Shown here: positions 57,468 to 64,000 of the stretch, one piece after another | Position numbering within the stretch: the first letter of the stretch is position 1 | Layout of the letters: every line of letters starts with the position of its first letter | Origin: JAEZAF01 sp964395665 | GTDB taxonomy: Bacteria; Chloroflexota; Anaerolineae; Aggregatilineales; Phototrophicaceae | Direction: 5' to 3' | Length of the DNA stretch: 64,000 nucleotides | Assembly (NCBI GenBank): GCA_964395665.1 | Contig: CAYNDH010000004.1 | Span: 9,917-73,916, forward strand | The notes under the pieces: model-generated | What the model saw: the letters and a program-made list of their open reading frames with translations, nothing else | Databases searched by the model: none | Told to the model about the DNA's origin: nothing | Made by a program: the position numbers and the translations under genes

Positions 57468-59774
57468 ATGGTGTACAATATTTTCAAGCGCAGCCTCTCT
57501 GCTGGTTTGCAGGGCAGTTTACTGGTCGTGCTGGTGATCCTGACTGCGTGCAGCGGCATCGAGATCCCGGAAACGACACCGACAGTCGCGCCCACCCGCA
57601 CCGCCACATCGACTCCGCTGGCGACTGAAATCACGATCCAGCCATCGCGCACCACCCTGCCCACGCTGACATCCACGCTGACCATCACGCCGACCATCAC
57701 GCCGACCGAGACAGAAGCCGCGCAGCTCACACCGCGCCTGGTCGATACCAATACCCCGATGGAGACGCCCTTCGATGCCCCGACTGCGACACATACCGCC
57801 ACGCTGACTCCGACCGATACCAACGCGCCGTCGCCCACCGCCTCTGACACAGCCACTCAGACAGCCACTGCGACCATCACGCCGCTGCCGACCATCGGCC
57901 CGAGCAATACACCGACTGATATTCCAACTGCCACCCTGACCGAGACGCCGGTTCCGTCGATTACACCCACCATCACACCGACGCCGACCGATACGGCGAC
58001 CTTCACGCCGTCGGTCACATTTACGCCAGTGGCAACACGGACACTCGCGCCAACATCAACCACAGCACCCGATTTCGCAGCGACAGCGGCCTGGATTCTG
58101 TCCCAGACGCCGCCGGTCTCGCCGTCACCGACCGCGCCGCCCACCTTTACCGCCCAGCCATTGAGTTCAGCCACTTTTACGCTGACACCAGCCGAGCCGC
58201 CAACACTCCAGCCCATTGACGACGCGCCGACACTCGATGTCACACCGGTCTTTATCACACCAGACGCCAATACCCTGATCCCTGACGACATCGCGCTGAC
58301 GGTCTCACCGGTACAGAGTACCGATACCTTCGAGACCTTCGACAGCACCGCCACGGCCACACCCGCGCCGACGGTCGCCAATGTGCAGCCACCGCCCACC
58401 GTCGCGATTATCTCCATCCCGACCATCCCTGCATCGCCCTTCACATCACTGGTCTATACGATTGGAGAAGGCACACTCGGACAGGTCGGTGATTTCGGCA
58501 CCAGCGGCGGACTGGGGACTCCGCGCCTGTATCTGCCGAATCCGCGTATCCCCGGCAGCTATATCCTGACCAACGGCGTCGGCGAACTGTTCGACATCAG
58601 CGATGGAAACCTGCGCCGCGCATCCGGCAAGATGTTCGATGCCGGTATCCCTAATACGCCGGAAGAGAATAACGGCTATGTCACATCGGCAGCCTGGTCA
58701 CCCAACGGCACAAAAGCCGCCTTCGTGGTCAATGCCTTCAGCATCAAGGGTTATGAGGCGACAGCCGACGACGGCGTCTGGATCTACACCCCCGGCCAGC
58801 CGGTGACCGACGGCGACCAGCTTCTGCGCCACTGCCCGCAGGAAAACGCGCCGCAGTGCGGGGCGGTGATCCGTAACGACTTCCCCTACTTCTATCAGGC
58901 GATTTCAGTGGTCTTTTCGCCGGATAACACCAACGTGCTGGCGACCATGTCCTATCTTGACGGGGAGAATGCCGACCGGCGCGGCCTGATGGTCCTCACA
59001 CCGGGCCGTGATCCCAATGTGCGCCCGCCGCTGCTGCGCTATGAGTATGGCGACTGGTCCGGCGACGGTCAGCGGATTATTGTCAGCGGGCGGCGTCCCG
59101 ATGGCCGGGTGATCCTCGGCTCGGTCCTGCCCGACGGCAGCGGCGAACTGATCGCGCTTGATGGCTCTACGTTAGGATTATGGCTTCAGGACGGCGTCCA
59201 GCAGCCCGACGGAACCCTGATCGCGCTCGGTCGTCCGGGTGACGAAAACGGAGCAATGGCACTCTACAGTCAGAATGGCACCCGGCTGACCGACTTCATC
59301 GGCTCGCAGCGACCGCAGGAAGTCCGCTGGAGTCCCGGACGCGATGCCGTGTACATCCGCACCATCGATGGCCGGTCCTTTATCGCCAATGTCAATGGGC
59401 GCGTGGATGAGATCTCGCCGCAGGTCGGCGATATTCAGGCCGTCAACTGGGGAACCCTGCCCCCCAACAGCGGGACTGGCGTGGGCGGCCTTCCAGACGA
59501 TTACATCCCGCCGGGTGTGATCGAAGGCAGCCGCTATCAGCCCGGTCAGCAGTTTCGGGTGCAGTCACCCAGCGGACAGCTCAATTTACGCGAAGCGCCT
59601 GCGCTGGATGCTGGGGCGCTGCTGCCTAACGGACTGCCCAATGGCTCCTATGTCGCGATTCTGGCCGGGCCAGTCATGGCGGATGATGTCGAGTGGTGGC
59701 GCGTGCAGACCGCAGACGGTTTACAGGGCTGGATGGCCGGGCAGATCAACGGCGAAGATGTTTTGGTTCCGTAA
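57468..59774 (+). CDS. Thr/Pro-rich lipoprotein with propeller and SH3 domain
   Basis: The 768-residue product has a signal with lipobox LTAC (about residues 23-26), then about 280 residues of Thr/Pro/Ala repeats (ITPTITPTxT type) forming an extended stalk, a six- or seven-bladed propeller region (about 330-670; VTSAAWSPNGTKAAFVV, VVFSPDNTNVLATMSYLDG, EVRWSPGRDAVYIRT), and a C-terminal SH3 domain (about 690-765, LNLREAPALDAGALLPNGLPNG in part, GLQGWMAGQ). It should stand out from the membrane. The SH3 domain may bind peptidoglycan. Function unknown. Confidence 0.8.
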   Translation: MVYNIFKRSLSAGLQGSLLVVLVILTACSGIEIPETTPTVAPTRTATSTPLATEITIQPSRTTLPTLTSTLTITPTITPTETEAAQLTPRLVDTNTPMETPFDAPTATHTATLTPTDTNAPSPTASDTATQTATATITPLPTIGPSNTPTDIPTATLTETPVPSITPTITPTPTDTATFTPSVTFTPVATRTLAPTSTTAPDFAATAAWILSQTPPVSPSPTAPPTFTAQPLSSATFTLTPAEPPTLQPIDDAPTLDVTPVFITPDANTLIPDDIALTVSPVQSTDTFETFDSTATATPAPTVANVQPPPTVAIISIPTIPASPFTSLVYTIGEGTLGQVGDFGTSGGLGTPRLYLPNPRIPGSYILTNGVGELFDISDGNLRRASGKMFDAGIPNTPEENNGYVTSAAWSPNGTKAAFVVNAFSIKGYEATADDGVWIYTPGQPVTDGDQLLRHCPQENAPQCGAVIRNDFPYFYQAISVVFSPDNTNVLATMSYLDGENADRRGLMVLTPGRDPNVRPPLLRYEYGDWSGDGQRIIVSGRRPDGRVILGSVLPDGSGELIALDGSTLGLWLQDGVQQPDGTLIALGRPGDENGAMALYSQNGTRLTDFIGSQRPQEVRWSPGRDAVYIRTIDGRSFIANVNGRVDEISPQVGDIQAVNWGTLPPNSGTGVGGLPDDYIPPGVIEGSRYQPGQQFRVQSPSGQLNLREAPALDAGALLPNGLPNGSYVAILAGPVMADDVEWWRVQTADGLQGWMAGQINGEDVLVP

Positions 59775-59871
59775 CATTATCTGCCACGACAGTCTGGATT
59801 CAGGTATACTGTCCCGACCGTTTTATCAGCGCGGTCAGGCGGGATTGACACCTCAATTTTTCGCATTTTTG

Positions 59872-59880
59872 TGCTAAAAT
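59872..59880 (+). promoter_or_regulatory. Extended -10 promoter of the MBL-fold gene
   Basis: TGC-TAAAAT (hexamer 59875-59880) is an extended -10 element about 47 bases before the GTG start. A TTGACA at 59844 is 25 bases upstream of it, too far to be its normal -35. Confidence 0.45.
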
Positions 59881-59926
59881 CAGCATTAACATCTGAATTT
59901 TCGAGCGCAAACCAAGAGGGATTCTC

Positions 59927-60568
59927 GTGGATATTACCTGGCATGGGTTAAGCAGTTTCCGCATTTCGGATCGTGGGCAGATTTCAGTCATCACCGATCC
60001 CTATTCTGACGAGATCGGCCTTTCAGTACCGAAATATAAAGGCGAAATTGTGACCGTGAGTCACGATAGGCCGGGGCATAATAATGTCGAAGCGGTCAAG
60101 GGTGCGACGTATGTCCTGCGCGGCCCGGGTGAGTACGAAGTCGGGGGCGTCTTTATCAATGGGATCTCCATGCCTTATATCGGTGACGACGGCGTGGTGC
60201 AGCCCAATGTCGCTTATCTGATCGAGTACGGCGAGATCAATATCCTGCATCTGGGTGACCTGCGCCATGTGCCGGATCAGTCCATGATTGAGGCATTAGG
60301 TCAGGTTCACGTCCTGCTGATCCCGGTCGGCGGTGGGAATACCCTCAAGGCGGCTGAAGCATCAGAAGTCGTGGCGCTGGTGGAGCCGAACTATATCATC
60401 CCGATGCACTACATGCTGCCGGGAATGACTATGCTGCTGGACCCTGTGGACAAATTCCTGAAGGAAATGGGTGTAAGTAAGGTTCAGGAAGAAGATGTTC
60501 TCAGGATAACAGTATCTGGTCTGCCAGAACAACCTCAAGTCATCGTACTGCGACCGCAGTTACAATAG
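59927..60568 (+). CDS. MBL-fold protein with degenerate metal motif
   Basis: This 213-residue protein begins at GTG 59927 with AAGAGGG upstream. It has the UlaG/UPF0173-like MBL layout (MDITWHGLSSFRI, ITDPY, LHLGDL, IPMHY). The usual HxHxDH motif instead reads HDRPGH (46-51): the second His is Arg and the Asp is Gly. His6, His46, His51 and later His/Asp residues remain, so metal binding may be partial. It is not clearly a pseudogene because the frame is intact. The next small gene starts 12 bases later. Confidence 0.8.
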   Translation: MDITWHGLSSFRISDRGQISVITDPYSDEIGLSVPKYKGEIVTVSHDRPGHNNVEAVKGATYVLRGPGEYEVGGVFINGISMPYIGDDGVVQPNVAYLIEYGEINILHLGDLRHVPDQSMIEALGQVHVLLIPVGGGNTLKAAEASEVVALVEPNYIIPMHYMLPGMTMLLDPVDKFLKEMGVSKVQEEDVLRITVSGLPEQPQVIVLRPQLQ

Positions 60569-60580
60569 GAGCAATCGCAT

Positions 60581-60889
60581 ATGAGCGTTAAGCTGCTCAT
60601 GTACTGGGATATTAAACCGGGGCGGGATCAGGATTACTATCAGTTCCTTATACGGGAATGGGGGCCGGGGATTACGCGGCTGGGCGTCGAAGCCAGCGGC
60701 GCATGGTGGACGATCTACAGCCGCCAGCCAACGCCGCAGATCATGGCCGAAGCGATCGCTGATGATCTGCCGACCATGCGCGAAATACTCGACAGCCCGG
60801 AATGGAAACAGCTTCACAGCCGTCTGCTGGAATACGTAGAGAATTACAGCCAGAAAATCGTGCCGACCTCTGGCGAATTTCAGTTCTAG
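60581..60889 (+). CDS. Small protein, possibly a dimeric alpha/beta barrel
   Basis: The 102-residue product begins MSVKLLMYWDIKPGRDQDYYQF and has a beta-alpha-beta pattern like antibiotic-biosynthesis-monooxygenase-type ferredoxin-fold proteins; that family guess is weak. TAGGAG lies upstream of the ATG. It is probably co-transcribed with the MBL-fold gene. Confidence 0.65.
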   Translation: MSVKLLMYWDIKPGRDQDYYQFLIREWGPGITRLGVEASGAWWTIYSRQPTPQIMAEAIADDLPTMREILDSPEWKQLHSRLLEYVENYSQKIVPTSGEFQF

Positions 60890-61004
60890 CCCATCCCTGA
60901 GAATTTGCAGCGAACAGGCGGCACGAACAGGCAGCACATCCAGCCGTGTCCCGTATGAATCGCAGGGGCGTCCGCCCATTGAATACCCAGACATACCCGT
61001 AACA

Positions 61005-61051
61005 CAAAAAAGCCTGTGTCGGCGAATGGTTTACATTCCGACACAGGCTTT
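61005..61051. terminator. Strong intrinsic terminator downstream of the FmdB-like gene
   Basis: A 14-bp stem (61009-61022 with 61038-61051) has A6 on its left, which is a T run for minus-strand transcripts. It lies between converging genes (60889 plus, 61073 minus). Confidence 0.85.
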
Positions 61052-61072
61052 CTGATGATTGATTTAGGAAGC

Positions 61073-61423
61073 TTACCGCGCCGCGTCTGCGGAACTGGTA
61101 GTCGAAGCGGCAGGTTTGGTTTCCACTGCCGTGGACTTCTCGGCGGGCGCTGATGCAGGCGTATCGGTCGAAGCGGTATCCGATGACTTACTGTCGGACT
61201 TTCCGCTGGTCTCTTTTGCACTGCTCGCCGTCGAGCTTTTCTTCGAGCTGCTTTTACTATCGTTGACGTAGAAGCCTGACCCCTTAAAGATCACCCCGGC
61301 GTTCTGAATCAGGCGAACCACCTTCTGCCCGGTTTCAGGGTCCTGCGTCAGCGGGTTATCCTGATAGGACTGGCGAATCTCGAATGTTGTGCCATCTTCA
61401 CGGCGATATGTATAAACAGGCAT
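61073..61423 (-). CDS. FmdB-family protein lacking its zinc cysteines
   Basis: The 116-residue product follows the FmdB N-terminal pattern (MPVYTYR...FEIRQSYQDNPLT...VVRLIQNAGVIFKGSGFYVND), but the two CxxC pairs that bind zinc in this family are replaced by REDG and DPETG. The rest (60-116) is a Ser/Thr/Lys/Ala-rich tail. FmdB is a putative regulatory or small accessory protein; without zinc the fold must differ or be stabilised otherwise. It is a single-gene unit with a strong terminator. Confidence 0.85.
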   Translation of the reverse strand: MPVYTYRREDGTTFEIRQSYQDNPLTQDPETGQKVVRLIQNAGVIFKGSGFYVNDSKSSSKKSSTASSAKETSGKSDSKSSDTASTDTPASAPAEKSTAVETKPAASTTSSADAAR

Positions 61424-61610
61424 GTGCTTCTGATCCTAAACTAACGAACTTTGTCCAACGCTGGTATCATACAGCGCATTTTATAAGAGAAACGATAAAA
61501 ATCACAGGCGCTGATGCGTTTTTTACACTCTACATCTGAACGCGCCGCTGCCGAAATCTTACGCGAACGGCGGCGCCCTCAATGATCTCGATCATCTCAC
61601 AGGAAAACTC

Positions 61611-62747
61611 ATGCGTATCGGCCTGATTGCGGCGGATCTTTCTCACAATCACGGATGGGCGCACTACAGTCTGGAACTCACACTGGCCCTTCAGCGCGGC
61701 GGCCTGCAGGTGCAGTGTGTAACCTCACATCATTCGCCGCTGCATCCCGAAATCGAACAGACGCGGATTCTGCCCAGCCTTGTCCCCCGCGATCGCCTGA
61801 ACTTCGCCCGGATGATGCTGCAACTGCCGCGAACATCACAGCTTTTCCGCGACTGCGATCTGATCCACTGCTGTGTAGAGCCATTCGCGGCGCTCGGTGC
61901 CGCCTCTGCCGGGAAGCGTCCTTTCTTTCAGGCCGGTGTCGGCAGTTATCTGTATGTGGATCGCTGGCAGAAGCCGCCGCCAAGCCTGCTGACGAAACGC
62001 GCAATCGCACAGTCCACCCTTGTCTGCATCAGCCGCTACACCGCACAGGTCGCACGGGGGCAGTTCCCCCACACGCCGGTTGAGGTAGTCCCGCTGGGGA
62101 TAGATCCCACCCGCTTTACCAACCCGGCAAATACCACGCTCGATCCACCCAAAGGCCCGATCATTCTGAGCGTCGGCGGCGTCAAATATCGCAAGGGGAC
62201 GCTGCCGCTGGTCCGGGCAATGGCGCAGGTTCGCCAGCAGCATCCGACGGTGAAATGTATCATCCTTGGCAGCACCGCCGACGGCTCTGATTATACGCGG
62301 CAGGTTCGCACCGCGATTGAAGCACTGCATCTTGAGGAGTGCATCGAACTGCGAGGATTTGTCCCGGATGACGAGCTGCGCGCATGGTATGCCGCCGCTG
62401 ATCTTTTCGTCCTGCCGTCGATGAACCGTGACTGGATGTTTGAGGGTTACGGTCTGGTGCACATGGAAGCCAGCGCCGCCGGTCTGCCGGTGATCGGCAC
62501 CAGCGGCTGCGGTGTTGAAGATGCCATTGACGACGGCGTCACCGGCCTGCTCGTCTCCCAACAGCAGATTGACGCCGAACTGCCACAGGCGATCATCAGC
62601 CTGCTGGATGATCCGCAGCGGCGGGCGGCCATGGGCGAAGCAGGCCGCATCCGGGCACACTCGCAGACATGGGATCACGTCGGCCAGCAGATGATCACCC
62701 TGTATGAAGCAGCCTTAAGCACGGGCACAAAGATCCACAGCACATAA
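61611..62747 (+). CDS. GT4-family glycosyltransferase
   Basis: The 378-residue protein has the GT-B fold of glycosyltransferase family 4: N-terminal domain (MRIGLIAADLSHNHGWAHYSLELTLALQ), C-terminal nucleotide-sugar domain from about 180 (IILSVGGVKYRKGTLPLVRAM) and an EGYGLVHME motif (E-x7-E, about 282-290). It transfers a sugar from a nucleotide donor, probably for surface glycans. ACAGGAAAA precedes the ATG. A second glycosyltransferase follows 18 bases later. Confidence 0.92.
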   Translation: MRIGLIAADLSHNHGWAHYSLELTLALQRGGLQVQCVTSHHSPLHPEIEQTRILPSLVPRDRLNFARMMLQLPRTSQLFRDCDLIHCCVEPFAALGAASAGKRPFFQAGVGSYLYVDRWQKPPPSLLTKRAIAQSTLVCISRYTAQVARGQFPHTPVEVVPLGIDPTRFTNPANTTLDPPKGPIILSVGGVKYRKGTLPLVRAMAQVRQQHPTVKCIILGSTADGSDYTRQVRTAIEALHLEECIELRGFVPDDELRAWYAAADLFVLPSMNRDWMFEGYGLVHMEASAAGLPVIGTSGCGVEDAIDDGVTGLLVSQQQIDAELPQAIISLLDDPQRRAAMGEAGRIRAHSQTWDHVGQQMITLYEAALSTGTKIHST

Positions 62748-62765
62748 CACACGAAAGATACTGCA

Positions 62766-64000
62766 ATGCGTATTCTGATTTTAAGTGACCGCATCCCGCC
62801 GGAAAATGCAGGCGGTGCGGAGAAAATCGCATGGTCGGTGGCACGCGGCCTCAAGGCCAAGGGCCATGATGTCCACGTGATCGCCGCCACCGACCGCCCC
62901 TCATTTGAAGAAGTGCGCGACGGCATCCCCACCTATCACCTGCATGTCCGCTATCCGCCGCGTTTTCAGGCCTATTTCGCACTCTATAATCCGCAGGTGC
63001 GGGGCCTGAAAGCACTTTACCAGCGCATCCAGCCGGACGTGATCAGCGCCTTCAACATTCACAGCGATCTCACCTATTACAGTCTATGGCTGGCACACCG
63101 GCTGGGCTTCCCCACCACCGTCACGTTACAGGATGTGATGGCGTTCTCATACACCAAGCTGACGCACTTCATCGACCCAACCGCCTGCGGCATCAGCAGT
63201 CCGGCAGATTACCGCCTGCCTCTGCTGCACAATCTGCGGACGATGCGCCTGCGTTATAACCCGCTGCGAAATCTCCTCATCCGCCGCGTGATCAATCACA
63301 GCACTGATCATCGTATCGCTGGCAGCGAAGCCCTGCGGCAGGCGCTCGAAGCCAACGGCCTGCATGATTTCCGTGTGATTTATGCCAGCGTGATCCCCAG
63401 TGATTTTCATGCAGCCCCGCAGACTATTGACGCACTGCGCGAACGTCTCGGCCTGACAGGTAAAAAGGTCATCCTGTTCGCCGGTCGCCTCTCGCCGGAT
63501 AAAGGCAGTGTGCAGCTTCTACAGGCGCTGGATCAGGTGATCGCGCACGTGCCTGATGTGCAGCTTCTCACCCTCACCCGCGCCAGCCTTGAGAATCAGG
63601 GGCTAACCCGGCCCGAATACCGCCATCTGCTGGATCACGTGACCATCGGCGGCTGGCTGCAAGGCGAAGCACTGGCGGCGGCCTATCACATCGCCGATGC
63701 TGCCGTCGTCCCGTCCATCTGTCTCGATGTCTTCCCGACGATCAATCTCGAAGCGATGGCGACCTCAACGCCGGTCATCGCCACCTGTTACGGCGGCTCT
63801 CCGGAAGGCATTATCGACGGTGAGACCGGCTTTATCGTCAACCCGTTTGATACCCGCCAGTTCAGCGACCGCATCATCCGGCTTCTGACACAGCCCGACA
63901 CCGCCCGGCAGATTGGCGAAGCCGGCCATCATCGGCTGATGTCGGAATTCACGCTGGAACATCAGGTCAGCGCAATGGAACAGCTATATCAGGATGCCAT
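62766..64000 (+). CDS. GT4-family glycosyltransferase (3' end beyond the window)
   Basis: The frame opens at ATG 62766 and is still open at base 64000, so at least 411 codons. It begins MRILILSDRIPPENAGGAEKIAW, typical of GT4 enzymes that act on lipid-linked or polysaccharide acceptors. The C-terminal domain shows ILFAGRLSPDKGSVQLLQAL and DVFPTINLEAMATSTPVIAT, where the first Glu of E-x7-E is Asp. It is in tandem with the preceding glycosyltransferase and probably belongs to the same glycan pathway. Confidence 0.92.
   Translation, partial: MRILILSDRIPPENAGGAEKIAWSVARGLKAKGHDVHVIAATDRPSFEEVRDGIPTYHLHVRYPPRFQAYFALYNPQVRGLKALYQRIQPDVISAFNIHSDLTYYSLWLAHRLGFPTTVTLQDVMAFSYTKLTHFIDPTACGISSPADYRLPLLHNLRTMRLRYNPLRNLLIRRVINHSTDHRIAGSEALRQALEANGLHDFRVIYASVIPSDFHAAPQTIDALRERLGLTGKKVILFAGRLSPDKGSVQLLQALDQVIAHVPDVQLLTLTRASLENQGLTRPEYRHLLDHVTIGGWLQGEALAAAYHIADAAVVPSICLDVFPTINLEAMATSTPVIATCYGGSPEGIIDGETGFIVNPFDTRQFSDRIIRLLTQPDTARQIGEAGHHRLMSEFTLEHQVSAMEQLYQDA

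Noticed and set aside
59844..59880. Standard -35/-10 promoter using TTGACA and TAAAAT
   Set aside because: The spacer is 25 bases, too long; the extended -10 alone is the more plausible signal.

Overview
This 64 kb window is bacterial chromosomal DNA and most likely comes from a Chloroflexota (Anaerolineae-type) genome assembled from short reads or a metagenome. The taxonomic call is an inference from three things: an MutL-type ASKHA protein lying beside a KOW protein and polytopic membrane proteins, many Thr/Pro-rich lipoproteins and SH3 surface proteins, and a eukaryote-like type 2 IleRS. No rRNA, phage, insertion sequence or CRISPR array is visible. One scaffold gap (100 N at 35855-35954) is flanked on both sides by the same 55 bp, which looks like an unresolved k-mer overlap rather than real missing DNA.

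Layout. 1-9193 is central carbon metabolism: a class I fructose-bisphosphate aldolase (cut by the left edge), an MBL-fold hydrolase overlapping a secreted GH13 glucosidase/amylase, the pyruvate dehydrogenase E1alpha-E1beta-E2 operon without E3, and transketolase. 9550-13158 is a giant fused indolepyruvate:ferredoxin oxidoreductase. 13253-20109 (minus strand) holds a TPM-domain protein and a four-gene ABC export-type operon (Yip1-like membrane protein, ATPase, IPT/CARDB surface protein, MacB/FtsX-type permease). 20790-31136 is a tightly packed seven-gene plus-strand cluster of membrane proteins, an ASKHA ATPase, a KOW protein, a huge acidic SH3 protein and an LPDTG-anchored protein. It is the best candidate here for an undescribed envelope machine. 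31224-37591 holds tsaD, an orphan biotinyl protein, a nucleotide-sugar dehydrogenase, rpmF, the gap, an FMO-like flavoprotein, tRNA-Cys and a zinc-ribbon microprotein.

37640-45000 (minus strand) has a propeller-like protein, a coiled-coil-type protein, a PucR-family regulator and ileS. The ileS gene encodes a type 2 IleRS whose HIGH-type signature reads ALHH, and its leader contains a 20-codon ORF with two Ile codons followed by a terminator-like hairpin. 45221-55154 carries a membrane-anchored MutS-like ATPase, a PLAT protein, two lipoproteins, a pair of related membrane proteins, mutS2 and an SPFH/Band 7 protein. 55253-57369 is a small operon of an Lgt-like membrane protein, a membrane protein ending in an excisionase-type helix-turn-helix, and a HEAT-repeat protein. 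57468-64000 has a Thr/Pro-rich lipoprotein with propeller and SH3 domain, an MBL-fold protein with a degenerate metal motif, a cysteine-less FmdB homologue and two GT4 glycosyltransferases (the last cut by the right edge).

Intergenic DNA carries a dispersed palindromic repeat family (CCTCACCCC / CCCCTCTCC-GGAGAGGGG / GGGGTGAGG) just beyond gene ends at 9208, 32986, 41715 and 49881, plus other hairpin elements. Functions are assigned by eye from motifs; no database search was possible.
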